Shown piece by piece: positions 42,401 to 53,662 of a stretch of 64,000 nt of DNA. Source of the stretch: Hanleya hanleyi (taxonomy: Eukaryota; Mollusca; Polyplacophora; Lepidopleurida; Hanleyidae); assembly GCA_036873755.1 (NCBI GenBank), contig JAVTVY010045443.1, positions 124,001-188,000 of the forward strand, written 5' to 3'. Positions within the stretch are counted from its first letter, which is position 1. Every line of letters begins with the position of its first letter. The notes below the pieces were generated by a model. The model ran no database searches. It was not told the DNA's origin and saw nothing but the letters and a program-made list of their open reading frames with translations. Both the position numbers and the translations under genes were made by a program.

Positions 42401-45400
42401 GTTGGCGGATTTTCTGCAAATCCATAATGTTAAAACCACAACCCATCATCCAAGGTCCGCTGCAGATTTCGAGTCCATAAAACACTTGTGTATTTTCGTC
42501 ATGAGATGTTCACATCATACACTTGGAGCAATTGAAAGCATGCGTTTTCGGAACAATGTGACAATAGCCCGATTTGTTCACAACAAAACCTTGTGACCAG
42601 CATGGCGTTCAACGTGGAAATGCAGCATACCAAGGAACATGGAATGAGTACTGAAAATTTAATTCCAAAATATTACCATCGATAGCTTTTTGGAGAAAAA
42701 ATCTCGATTTATTCGCATTGACGCTTCCAGAGAAATGTGCATAGATAAATGATAGCACATATGCACTGGTCCACTGTTCGAATTCAAATGTAAGTAGATT
42801 ATCGAAGAAAAACAGACAAAAAAGATCAAGAAAACAGAAAATCCTTCGAGAATCAAGAACGGTCAAACGAAATACAGTCTCGGCCACAATGATTGATGCA
42901 TTGGTAAAAAATTCGAAACTTTAACAGAACAGTGTAGTTCTAGCTAATAACATTGATTCTTGAGTATTTTTGTCGACTTTTCGTGAATCCACAAAGGATT
43001 ATCTGTTTCCTCGACAATCTGCCTGCATTGGAATTCGAATAGTGTACCATTTCAGATGAGCTATCATTAATATATGCAAATTCTTGTAAACAGCAATGCG
43101 AATGAAAATCAATTTTTCCCCTGAGAAAGTGACACTGGTAACCATTTGGAATTAAATACTGTTTGCGACCACATCATATACGTTTCTTGGTATACTGGCT
43201 TATTTCTTTGGGTATCGACGTGGAAACGGTGTATGCCAATGAATATCGACTGATTACAAGGTGGTTGCAAGCATTATTTAAATTCAAAAAGATTTCCATC
43301 AACATTTTTGGCGAAAAGAAATCGTTTTTCATTCGCATTGCCGTTTCCAGCCTTTTGCATAGATTAATGATAGTTCGTCTGAAATGTTCCACTATTCGAA
43401 TTTCAATAAAGATAGATTGTTGACCAAAGCTCAAAAAACAAGTAATCCTTCGGAGATTCTCAAACTGTCAACAGAAATACTCAAGAATCAATCTGATTCG
43501 CCAGAACTACGCTATTCTGTCAACGTTTCGTATATTTTACCAATGCCCCAACCATTGTGGCCAAGACTGTACCTAAAAATCCATCTGATTCGCCAGAACT
43601 TTTTTTAACTTGCTCCAACCATTGTGGACGAGACTATATATTGAGATATTTCTTCTTTAAAGAGATTGAGTATCTAGAGTATAGTTATTGTTATTTACAG
43701 ACAATCTGAAATCAGCAGCCAGCAACTTTAGTGAAGCCACCTCAAATTTCCAAGAAGAAATAAAGACAATAGATACTTCTAGGTAAGCTTTTATGTGGTA
43801 CGTCTGCTAACTCAATCCCTTCCAGGTAAACTTTTATGGAGTATGTTTGTTAACTCAATTCCATCAAGGTAAGCAGTACTGGCGTACGTCTGTTAACTCA
43901 ATCCCTTCAAGGTAAACCCATATGGAGTATGTCTGTTAACCCAATCCCTTCAACGTAAGTCGATTCAATCACACAAGAATTATTTATTTCTCTTTCAATT
44001 TTACATCATTGTTGATCCCATGATGCATTTTCAGATTGATCAGACCTTTCGATTAAGATCAATTCACAATAATTATTACTACCAAAATACTAGTTACTCA
44101 CCTTATGAATAAAGCGCCTAAATACATTTAAATGTGTAGAATTTTTATTTGTCCTATGTACATACATGGAGTTTTTCTGGGTTCGAATCTCTATATATTT
44201 AACAGTGAATTGGTCGTTCGACAAATCAACGATAAACTCATACAGTTGGAGAGAGCTTTCATCGACCCTGAGGGATTACCTGGCAGACCCATTTATAAGT
44301 TTGTACTCACATTTACGTATTATCATTCTCTATACCTCTAGTATTGATCGAGAAAATTGGTGAATATGTGGTTTTTATCCGAGTATTTTTTAAATATGGC
44401 AGAGGATGTTTTGTACGTTACATCATTGGTAACCAAATATATCCTAGCTATTCTACCAAGCTTTAAGCTACTTAAAATTGACGCAATGGTATCCTGAAAA
44501 CAATCCTTATGAATCTGAACCTGTTACCGGATATTCCCTTCAATTATATATTCCTAAAATGTTATTACGCAATTATCCTTGACTTACTACATAATATATT
44601 ATATATCGGGAAATTCGTCTTTTTTGCAGCATATTTTTGTTTATTTTTCAGCGTAGTCTTATTTATTTTATACCGTATGCAACACGTCATATTTGCAAAT
44701 GCTTTTTACCCTATGAATATCGATCATAATGATGATATACAATGAACGGTTGCATCAATGGGCAGGTATACTGTACAGTCATCCTGATTTTGAATTGCTT
44801 TCCTCCCTGCATTCTCAAAGAGAGCCGTGTCTACCCGCGGCAGACCAAAGCGACTCTCATGTAAACTGGTGACATTTTTGAATCTCCAATCTCAAAGCGA
44901 GGCAGCATGACATCACTCGCTCGACCGGGACTATTCTCCCGCGGGTAGACACGCAAAATGGTACATCTTCAGAAAATTTATGACCTAACCCAAAGATCAC
45001 AAGATCATTATTGTTTAGCATCATCAGATAAACAAGAATAGTACGATCAGACAACATGCAGGCGAAAATACGGTATAATTGACGTAATTCGTTGTTTTCC
45101 GCGTTTCAATGGTTGATCTTCAATGCAGAATCTAGGTCAACTAAATTTATGTCTGCTGCTTCAAACGAGTAGGCCATAAATAAAGTTCAACGTTCAGTTT
45201 TATTTTTTTAACAACAAAACTTGCATAATGATAGCAACAAAAGCATATCATAGGGCGTGCGAACAGTACTATGTAGTGAATGAAGAACAGAAATGCTGCA
45301 ACTGCCTTGCCCTGATCAAGTACATGTCACGCTAAGAACCTGGCATAGGTAATAAATTTTCCGAAGATGTACCGTCTTGCGGTAGACACGGCTCTCTTTG

Positions 45401-46553
45401 AGAATGGATCGGAACTGTGCGAACTACTTCCTGTATTAGATAACTCGCTTTCACGGCCAAGTATACATACCGACAATAATTTGTTCGCGATTGATATGCT
45501 CCGAAGCGGAAAGAGTCATTTTCCAATTATATAGCCCACGTTATGTTTAGCAATTCGCTTCTAACTCGGCGGAGTCAGCAGGTCAATGACAAGCCGGATA
45601 CAAACGGTGAAAATCATACGCCGCCTACTCACCCCCCAAATTTTGGGGGGATGGCTCCCATTTACACGTGAGACTCTTTCTCGCAGTAGGGAGTCTCGCG
45701 AGACGAGAATGTCCTCCCTGGTGTTCTGGTAGCTCATGCGCAACCATTTAGCAAGTATGTCCTAAGAGCTTCACAGTCAATTAAAAATTCAAAGCATTTC
45801 TCTTGGCTTCGATGACGTATATAAATTTAGGAGGTGCAATATATTCTACTTCTACTAATCCGCCAGGATTTAAAAAAAATTACAACAATCGAAGTGGAAT
45901 TGTCGCTGAAAAGTTAAGGGACCGTCTTGGAACGTACCCTCCGTTTTACATTTGGGTATCAGGCTGGGAAATCTTCATGCGGAAGAGTGAATGTCACGCG
46001 ACATTATTAATAAGTCATGGAGAAAAGCGACCCATGCGATTATCCAAAGAGCCAGCATTTCATTTTTTAGAAATACACGAACTGAGGCCATGTAAGACCA
46101 GTAACCTTAACAATATACATCTATTTGTCTGTGTCGTATTCCACAATATCTGCTTCATGTTGGTACCAGTTTCGTTCACTTTCTCTATATATATAAAGTA
46201 TTCGCTTCGGGAACGGCTTTTAATCGGCTCGGAGCACACCTATGCACTATCCCACGTTCTGTTGACAGCTATAGTCCGCAAATAATTTCGCATCCATATA
46301 CCCAAGATCAGTTTTCCATGAAGCAAAATATATCGTGTGAATTGTTGCATTTTTATATATTTTCAGACATGTAATTTTTGCACCGAGTCAGAACGACGCC
46401 TACTCAGATAACAGTTTCCCAGGGATTGTGGACACGATGTTTGATATTGAAAACAATGGTGCTGATAAATGGGAACTTCTCAAACAACAAGTATATGTGG
46501 CCACTTATTTTATTCAGACAGCCGCTGAAACATTGACGGGGATAGGATTGTGA
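30478..46553 (+). CDS. M28B peptidase, glutamate carboxypeptidase II/NAALADase family
   Basis: Nineteen coding exons join in frame: 30478-30657, 31202-31267, 31833-31989, 32203-32337, 32587-32712, 32980-33154, 35149-35239, 35525-35614, 35849-35934, 37653-37772, 37989-38071, 38385-38516, 38801-38898, 39188-39281, 39768-39898, 41139-41263, 43701-43782, 44206-44298, 46367-46553 (TGA). They total 2,251 nt, about 749 codons, against 750 in human GCPII. Exon 1 enters mid-codon, so a short 5' exon is missing. The product is a type II membrane ectopeptidase: TM segment [22 protein letters not shown] domain (about exons 4-7), M28 core, and transferrin-receptor-like dimer domain (exons 16-19). Zinc ligands and the base are present in [25 protein letters not shown] and YHSAYET. 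The human substrate residues Arg463, Arg534, Arg536, Asn519, Asn257 and Lys699 are replaced; Arg210, Tyr552 and Tyr700 are kept. So the fold and zinc site look active, but NAAG/folate specificity is doubtful. Confidence 0.93.
33160..33552. repeat. Minisatellite, about 26-bp unit, in intron 6
   Basis: About 14 imperfect copies of GCCTCTGTGCAGATTGTCTG plus CTATAG or CTTTTG. It begins within a few bases of the exon 6 splice donor (33155). Open frames rich in LSAIGLC-type repeats are artefacts. Confidence 0.8.
33955..35035. repeat. Satellite-like tandem array, about 115-bp unit, in intron 6
   Basis: Nine or ten units marked by GTGTATCCCGTCCTTGGACG at about 33968, 34082, 34198, 34318, 34426, 34626, 34747, 34862 and 34978. 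Each also has TTCTTGTAGTTGATAGTTG, TTCTCACACTAAACATG and TTTTCTCGTCGCTGTACTA. Confidence 0.8.
36393..36535. repeat. Long hairpin (64-bp arms) in intron 9
   Basis: The left arm 36393-36456 and right arm 36472-36535 are near-perfect complements, with the core GATATCACGATTTGTCAGCT on the left. A 15-nt loop separates them. It probably is the core of a larger foldback element bounded by TATAATAAT-like ends (about 36348-36900). Confidence 0.75.
36705..36805. repeat. Short tandem GCGTGATCGTGTGATAT-like repeats
   Basis: Three to four imperfect copies of about 28 bp (GCGAGACCGTGTGACATTGC, GCGTGATCGTGTGATATCGG, GCGAGATCGTGGGACATCAC). Confidence 0.5.
41300..43440. repeat. Dispersed repeat family in intron 16
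   Basis: Related segments recur at about 41820-41920, 42610-42830 and 43078-43425. They share AATGAGAATGAAAA/AATGCGAATGAAAA, GAGAAAGTGAC and TCGCATTGACGCTTCCAG-like blocks. In the last copy AACAGCAATGCGAATGAAAA is inverted about 220 bp later. No coding capacity is seen. Confidence 0.5.
43774..43965. repeat. 43-bp tandem repeat starting at a splice donor
   Basis: Four units follow the exon 17 donor. GT of an (A)GGTAA-type donor occurs at 43783, 43826, 43869, 43912 and, as ACGTAAGT, at 43955, exactly 43 bp apart. The unit includes GTTAACTCAATCCCTTCAAG. Confidence 0.88.
44811..45405. mobile_element. Inverted-repeat element, 595 bp, in intron 18
   Basis: Perfect 25-bp inverted ends: ATTCTCAAAGAGAGCCGTGT plus CTACC (44811-44835) and its complement (45381-45405). 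No gene is inside. It is probably a MITE; there is no obvious target duplication. Confidence 0.55.
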
Positions 46554-49500
46554 CCGGGACAAAGATGACGATTTCTTCAGCCGCCATGCATAGGCAGTTT
46601 TCAGCAGTCACAATAACAGATTATTTGAGAGACCAGATATCAGAATTGTTCAAATTGATCAGGGAGGACTATGTGTTCATCAAACAGACCCTGTGTCTTC
46701 AAAGAGTCTGACAAGTTTGAGGTTGTAAATATTAAACCATTGAGTCCTGAACGATTCTTTCCAAGGTTGTCATGGCTATTTATAATATTTGGATGAACCA
46801 ATTCATTAGGATGAGCTCCAGCAAAAAGGGATGAACTCTGCCAGAATTAATGCCACAGTACCATGGAACATTTCAGAAGATGTACGCCTAATTAATACCG
46901 AGTTTTATTCTTCAAAATGTCTCCTATGATTTATTTCAGCATAAACTTAGCTCACTAACATGGATTTACTTTTGGTGACCTCCCCAAAACTAAATTGCAC
47001 TTTAAACTCCAATATCTCTGCAACCATTTTATTTATATGCCGTGAACAATATTTCACTCAGAATTTTCTTCATCTTTCTAGGAGTTTCGAATCACTTTCG
47101 TGACCGCATAACCTCTCCGAAAGCTTATATTTGAGCGAATTAAGAGCCAGGCAATGTGTCGTATATCATCACCTGCCGATATCCGTGGTACCGATTATAC
47201 AGAGCTGGATGTATGGAGGATGGTTGAATATATAACTGACAATTTTACCAAATATTTGCCGTTGCTACCGACCATACATTACACATGATGAATGGTTGTC
47301 AACTAGTTTAGACCGGATATAAACTATTATGTGCCATAGGGTCAATTTCATACGAAGTTTCGGGGAAATCCATTTTATTGTAATAACCTGAACTGGAACT
47401 GTTCCAATTGAGGCTATCATTCTCATACAATTGGAACGCTATAATGTTTTGCTTTTCCTTGTTTTTGAAGATCTTGGACCCCTTGCATCAGAAATACTGT
47501 ACTGATTTTGACCAACTTAATGATATTTTTGCTCTGATGAAAAACCTCTCGTGTAACACGCCAAAATTGGACAAAATATGCGGCTTAGCCTATTTTGCTC
47601 ACTTATGATAAAACTGAAACCAATTTTTCGCAAAATGACAAAATAGTCTCTAGCCTATTTGTTCATACATGTTTGAGAGATTTCTGCGTTAAAAACATTT
47701 CGACAATGAAATGTGCGGACAGAGGGTTCATATTTTGATCGTCTGGGCGTAAGTCATATTCCCTTGGCTCCATAAATACTAGTAGGATAGAGCTTCAAAA
47801 ATAAGAAATATCTGCAAAATAAGAAAACCTTCAAACATAGGAAATAGCTCAAAATGCTAGTCATGGAATTTCATACATACAGGTAGTTTAAAAATTTGAA
47901 TTGTATATAGCTTCATATGTTTTGTAATGAAAAGACCGGATTGACGAAAAACACTGGGATTGATTCTTATTTTACGTTACTGTTACTTTATCTTCAACCG
48001 AGACACGGATTTGGAAGCATATTCGCATGCGCAGTGGTGTGCGCCGCTCACGTCCGGTTGCACGTCACACGCCACTGTGCATTCGTGTATGCTCGCAAAG
48101 GCCTTTCTCTTCAGACCAGATACGATCAAGTCTGAAACTAAAATAGCGGTCTTGGATGTACAACTAGCGGGCGAAGACAGTTGTTAGGAAACAAGTCTGA
48201 ACAGTCTGGGCAGGTCTGATCTTGGTACAGCGAAGAGAAGTGTGGTCATGAAGGTACACATTCACGGGACGTCCGGGGAAAAAGTCTGAACATGTAGGAC
48301 GGTGGTTGAGTTGGAGAGACACAAGGGATCCGACAGTGATAACATAATACTGAGCCATGGCAGGTGACAATTCTGGACATGTGCATGCGTATTCGGGAAG
48401 TAAAAGAGAAAGGGCATGTTTGGATGTGCGCATGTGCAAGCGGAGAACAGTAGAGAGGGCATTTTAGGGTGTAGGGTATTGTCCGTGTATCAGACGCATC
48501 GTTCGGTCTTGTCCCATCAGAGGCCGCCATTTGAAAAACTGTTCTTGTGATGCGTCAATCTTCGACTATATTTGCTCTTATCCGTGTTAATTGACCGTTT
48601 GCTTCAACCCTAAGAGTTCTGGGGTAGTCCGGGAAAGTTTTACGGCAGCATGTTCTGGATCAGCTGTTTTCGCATTCTGATCACATTTACCAGTCTCTGT
48701 TAGTGGTAACCCCATATCCTCTTGGTTTTCATGATGACTCAGTGCGTGGGATCGCCCTACAATTCAAGCGGCAACTGCTCATAGATCACTATGACTGTTT
48801 TTCTGGTGTGGGTGCGCATATGGATGTATGCCTGTTCTCGATCGCCATATTTTTGGTATTAATAGCCCCTGTTACAATACGATCCCAAAAGGTGGGTTCA
48901 TTTAGTCTTCCCTCGGGCTCACCTGGGACGTAGTCTGACTATCAGCGGCGCTCTCCGTGTGACTGTCAGTGTATGAAGTTGGTGTATAGGTAATTACGAG
49001 ACTACGGAGATTGTAGCGTAGTCTCACCTGAATTGTCCTCATATATAACCTTGATGAGAACGATTCAAGAATTCGACTTCAGGTTGCCTCAGAAAATTCT
49101 TCATACAATACCCGAGACGCTGTTTGAAACAAATTGTTTATTCGTTGACAGACATCGATATACAGCAAAATGACAATCTAATATAAAACGCAGAGTAGTA
49201 CCCAGAAGCAATATGTAAAATACTTCTCTTTATTTTGTGTTTCATGGGAGACGATGTGGGTACTAATCTTCAAAATTCCAAGTTAAGTATTATCTAGCAA
49301 AAGCAAAAATTAACTTCATATGCCATGTACTATAGTGTTAAAATAAAAGGAAAAGCCATATCGCATGCAATCGAAAACGTGATTATATAGAAATAGAAAA
49401 TTGCAAATACCATTGATCCATGAACTGGCACGGAGTTCCAAACAGGAAATAAAGAAGATGGTCGGGCAATTGCAAAACAGATTAATATCGCCCACATATC

Positions 49501-49759
49501 ACATCAATCAACAAATGAAAAAAAAAAAACTAAATTTTGTAACAGCACTGTCAATTCGTGTTTGTGAAAAATTAAACTCCACCGTATTCTCGGGTCTGAA
49601 TGTAAGGTGCCGAGGGAAGCTTTCCTGTAAAGTCATACGGTTGCTCTTTAGTCGCCAGAAGTCGTCAATTTTTCCCACCTCTTGCATATTGCTCCAATTC
49701 ACTTTATCCACATATCATTATTTCATATCTAAATGAGATAACCTCGTGACATTCTACAG
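46554..49759. other. 3' UTR and intergenic DNA
   Basis: The peptidase 3' UTR begins here, and ATTAAA at 46731-46736 is a possible poly(A) signal. No other gene is supported. A more CpG-rich stretch at 48000-48550 includes TTCGCATGCGCAG (48026-48038) and might be a regulatory region or a repeat. Confidence 0.4.
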
Positions 49760-49888
49760 TCATCGCCTATCTAGTCTTAGTATACAAGGAGTCAACCGTT
49801 CTCATTTTTTCTCTCTGCGCATGCGCAGAAAAAAAATGGGGAGGTTTTGGGGCGGTATTGGGGCGGGGTGCGCATGCGTGAGTGATAT

Positions 49889-50079
49889 GTGAGTGGGGTG
49901 GGTTCAAAATGGCGGCACCATTATTTTCTACAGACAACTTAAAGTCCGCCATTTTGAACCCACCCCACTCACTCCGGTGCACTGATTGACCTGGGTGAGT
50001 GGGGTGGGTTCAAAATGGCGGCTTGTGGTGTTGTGTGTGTAAAATAAGGTGCCGCCATTTTGAACCCACCCCACTCACC
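49889..50079. repeat. Two perfect hairpins with YY1-like motifs
   Basis: First hairpin: 49889-49915 pairs with 49946-49972 (27 bp, GTGAGTGGGGTGGGTTCAAA plus ATGGCGG). Second: 49994-50022 pairs with 50051-50079 (29 bp, same sequence). Each arm contains CAAAATGGCGG. Confidence 0.85.
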
Positions 50080-50210
50080 GGTTGACAAAAAAAAAAAAAG
50101 TTCCGGCAAAAAAAAAAAAAAAATGTATTCATGCGCGGTGATGCGGTTTGGCCGTGGTTTTGGCGGTGATTCGGTCTCGGGAAAAAGCTTCCGCGGAGAA
50201 AAAGTAGTCC

Positions 50211-51050
50211 CTAGATAAAATGGTCCGATTGGGTCGAGTGAGGTATCAAAGTGAAGCTTATGTGAAGGGGCATCTAATGGGCTGGGTGTGGGTTGAACTA
50301 TCGGCCTTCTGCGCATGCGCGGTGGCCGAAGGGTATGAAAATAGCCGTGTTGGAGCTAGGGAAGCCCCTAAGGGTCCGATGGGGTCGAGTGAGGTATCAA
50401 AGTGAAGCTTATGTGAAGGGGCATCTAATGGGCTGGGTGTGGGGTTGAACTATCGGCATTCTGCGCATGCGCGGAGGCCCAAGGGTATGGAAATAGACGT
50501 TTTGGAGCTAGGGAAGCCCCTAATGGACCAATGGGGTCGAGTGAGGTATCGATGTGAAGCATTCGTGAAGGAGCATCTGATGGGCTGGGTGTGGGGTTGA
50601 AATATCGGCATTCTGCGCATGCGCGGTGGCCCAAGGGTATGGAAATAGACGTTTTGGAGCTAGGGGAGCCCCTAATGGTTCAATGGGGTCGAGTGAGGTA
50701 TCAAAGTGAAGCATTCGTGAAGGGGCATCTGATGGACTGGGTGTGGGGTTGAATTAGGGTGATTGTGCGCATGCGCGGTGGTCGAAGGGTATGAAAATAG
50801 CCTTTTTGGAGCTAGGAGCGCCCCTAATGGTCCAATGGGGTCGAGTGAGGTATCAAATTGAAGCTTACGTGAAGAGGCATCTAATGGACTGGGTGTGGGG
50901 TTGAATTAGGGTGATTCTGCGCATGCGCGGTGGCCGAAGGGTATGAAAATAGCCTTTTTGGAGCTAGGAGAGCCCCTAGTGGCCCGATGGGGTGGAGTGA
51001 GGTAACAAATTGAAGCATTCATGAAGGGGTATTTGATGGCTGGATGGGTG
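50211..51050. repeat. TIR-type tandem units with NRF1 palindromes, left side of element B
   Basis: Six units of about 152-157 bp, each with GGTCGAGTGAGGTATCAAAG, GAAGCTTATGTGAAGGGGCAT-like, GCTGGGTGTGGGGTTGAA and GCGCATGCGCGG segments. Palindromes are near 50311, 50461, 50613, 50768 and 50919. The units are homologous to the element A TIR units. Confidence 0.85.
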
Positions 51051-51299
51051 CATGTAAAATTTTTCCTGAAAAAAAAAATACGGAACACGGACTTTATCGA
51101 AAAACCTGGGAAAATGCCTATATGGGGTATGAGGGGTATATAGGTCGCCGGGCTTAACGGGGCTTGTCTATCAACAGAGTTATCTTCCCCTAGTTCCAGG
51201 GTGGGTGTATGTAAAAATTTTCCTGAAAAAATACGGAATACGGACTTTATCCTAAATTACGGGAAAATGCCTATATGGGGTATGGGAGGTATAGGACCA

Positions 51300-51990
51300 T
51301 CCTGGAAACGTACTTCTATACATTTGCGGTAGGGTTGTGAGGTCTCGTTTTACTCGTCTCGTCATTTAGAACATGATAGGAAGTGTCCCCGTGCGAATCG
51401 GTGAAATTTTTGAAAAAGTACGATATAGCCTCATATAGTCCCATACTGATGGTATAGGACCGATGTTTGCCCCCTGGGAAACGTACTTCTATGCATTTGC
51501 GGTAGGGTTGTGGGGTCTCGTTTTACTCGTCTCGTCATTTAGAACATGATAGGAAGTGTCCCCGTGCGAATCGGTGAAATTTTTGAAAAAAGTCACCGAT
51601 ACCCCATATAGTCCCATACTGAGGGTATAGGATCAATGTTTGTCCCCCTGGGAAACGTACTTCTATACATTTGCGGTAGGGTTGTGGGGTCTCGTTTTAC
51701 TCGTCTCGTCATTTAGAACATGATAGGAAGTGTCCCCGTGCGAATCGGTGAAATTTTGAAAAAGTACGATATAGCCCCATATAGTCCCATACTGAGGGTA
51801 TAGGATCAATGTTTGTCCCCCTGGGAAACGTACTTCTATACATTTGCGGTAGGGTTGTGGGGTCTCGTTTTACTCGTCTCGTCATTTAGAACATGATAGG
51901 AAGTGTCCCCGTGCGAATCGGTGAAATTTTTAAAAAAAGTCACCGAGCCCCATATAGACCCATACTGGGGTATAGGTTCAATAGTAGTAG
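51300..51990. repeat. Tandem array, about 178-bp unit, four copies
   Basis: Each copy contains GGGAAACGTACTTCTATACA, GTCTCGTTTTACTCGTCTCG, GAACATGATAGGAAGTGTCC and GCGAATCGGTGAAATTTTT. The same unit is inverted at 63640-64000. Confidence 0.87.
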
Positions 51991-52137
51991 GGAGGATGGA
52001 TCTGCTACCTTTAGCCCTCAACTGCGCATGCGCGAGAACCTTTTTTGACGTCATTTGGGGCGGAGCGAGGGGGTTATTTGGGCGGAGCGAGGGGGTTGGG
52101 GGCGTGGCCTATGAGTGCACTGGCACTTAAAGTGTGT

Positions 52138-53112
52138 TTCAAGATGGCGGCTTGTTTTTGTAGGGTGGGGGTGGTCGGATTCAAGATGGCGGCTTGTTTT
52201 TGTAGGGTGGGGGTGGTCGGATTCAAGATGGCGGCTTGTTTTTGTAGGGTGGGGGTGGTCGGTTTCAAGATGGTGGCCAATTGCACTGGTTTGACCTCCT
52301 CATTTGCATATTTTCAAGGTCGGTTTCAAGATGGCGGCTTGTTTTTGTGTGTTAGGGGTGGTCGTGTTCAAGATGGCGGCTTGTTTGTGTGTGTTATGGG
52401 TTTTCCCCAGCCCTCATTTGCATATGTTCAAGATGGCGGCTTGTTTGTGTGTGTTATGGGTTTTCCCCAGCCCTCATTTGCATATGTTCAAGATGGCGGC
52501 TTGTTTGTGTATGTTAGGGGTGGTCGGATTCAAGATGGCGGTTTGTTTGTGTGTGTAATGGGTTTTCCCCAGCCTTCATTTGCATATGTTCAAGATGGCG
52601 GCTTGTTTGTGTGTGTTAGGGGTGGTCGGTTTCAAGATGGCGGTTTGTTTGTGTGTGTAATGGGTTTTCCCCAGCCCTCATTTGCATATGTGTTTCAAGA
52701 TGGTGGCTTGTTTGTGTGTTAGGGGTGGTCGGTTTCAAGATGGCGGCCTAATGTCACTTTCCCGATCCCCAGCATGTCACTTTGCCGATCCCCAGCCCTC
52801 ATTTGCATATGTCGTTTTCAAGATGGCGGCTTGTTTGTGTGTGTTAGGGGTGGTCGTTTTCAAGATGGCGGCTTGTTTGTGTGTGTTAGGGGTGGTCGTT
52901 TTCAAGATGGCGGCCTGTTGTCCGCTGAAAATATGCAAATGAGGTCTTTGGGTTTTTCCCTTGGGTTTTTCCCCAAGGGTGGCTTAATTTTCAAAATGGC
53001 GGCCTGTTTTTGTATGTTAGGGGTGGTCGGTTTCAAAATGGTGGACAATTGCACTTGTTTGACCCTCATTTGCATATTTTCAAAATGGCGGCCTGTGGTT
53101 ACTGAAAATATG
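52138..53112 (+). promoter_or_regulatory. Array of about 19 YY1-like and 9 octamer-like motifs
   Basis: CAAGATGGCGGC or one-base variants occur about 19 times between 52141 and 53082, typically 41-43 or 60 bp apart, each followed by TTGTTTGTGTGTGTTAGGGG-like spacer. ATTTGCAT (octamer) occurs near 52302, 52415, 52475, 52578, 52680, 52801 and 53069, and inverted as ATGCAAAT near 52932 and 53110. The array ends 19 bp before a TATAAAAG box. YY1 and POU/Oct binding are inferred from motif identity. Confidence 0.6.
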
Positions 53113-53130
53113 CAAATGAGGTCAATTGGA

Positions 53131-53138
53131 TATAAAAG
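53131..53138 (+). promoter_or_regulatory. TATA box downstream of the motif array
   Basis: TATAAAAG lies 107 bp before the ATG at 53238. Confidence 0.55.
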
Positions 53139-53237
53139 GAGTCCATATTTTTAGGGTAGGGGTGTATTTCAATTTGACTTACCTGACCTGCCTGCCTGTC
53201 TGTCTGTCTGCCTATCCGCTTGTATGAGACGAAAAGC

Positions 53238-53662
53238 ATGAGACGTGGAGAAGATTTTCCCTTGAATCCAGCAGCACCTCCCGTTGAAGTCTTGCCTGAA
53301 GACGAGCATGTCAGGGCCATTTATCAACGTCACTGGCCCACCATACGTCATTGTTTTCACCGTGACCGACGTCTATTGGACTTGTACAATTTTCGACTGG
53401 ATGATCTCACGTATCTGTCTACCTATGCCGAGGACATTTTCAAAGATCAGGTGACAGCGTTCAAGTTGAATGTGACATTTGGATACATTTTACGGCACAA
53501 GGAGACGGACCAGCTGCGGTATTATTATCCAGCAATAATACGTATGTGTTTGATGAGTCGTTCACGGTGGTGGATGCGATTTCTCTGGAGCCACTCATCG
53601 ACCAATTGACTACGTTGGATCCATTGGATATTGGGGCGTATTCCCGTTACATCATGAAATAA
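53238..53662 (+). pseudogene. Conserved-domain protein without zinc fingers, frameshifted
   Basis: ATG 53238 starts MRRGEDF, the same start as the relic at 1006. A short linker leads directly into the domain shared with the four zinc-finger genes: IYQRHWPTIRHCFHRDRR, LYNFRLDDLTYL, EDIFKDQVTAFKLNVTFGY and LRHKETDQLRYYY. Near 53528 the frame breaks. The continuing homologous part (VFDESFTVVDAISLEPL, LDPLDIG) is in another frame and stops at TAA 53660-53662, before the final VTNVTFF block found in the paralogues. It is thus broken and 3'-shortened. The alternative start distinguishes a second architecture of this family, with a 30-residue linker instead of fingers. Confidence 0.65.

Noticed and set aside
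45803..46285. 160-codon open frame in intron 18
   Set aside because: No domain, ordinary AT-rich intron composition, and it lies between exons that splice correctly without it.
47917..48530. Overlapping short frames in a CpG-richer stretch
   Set aside because: No recognisable protein features and frames on both strands. It is possibly a regulatory region or repeat instead.
52045..52722. 225-codon open frame with repeated FKMAA or QDGGLF words
   Set aside because: It is the translation of the tandem motif array. The periodicity follows the DNA repeat, and overlapping frames show the same pattern.
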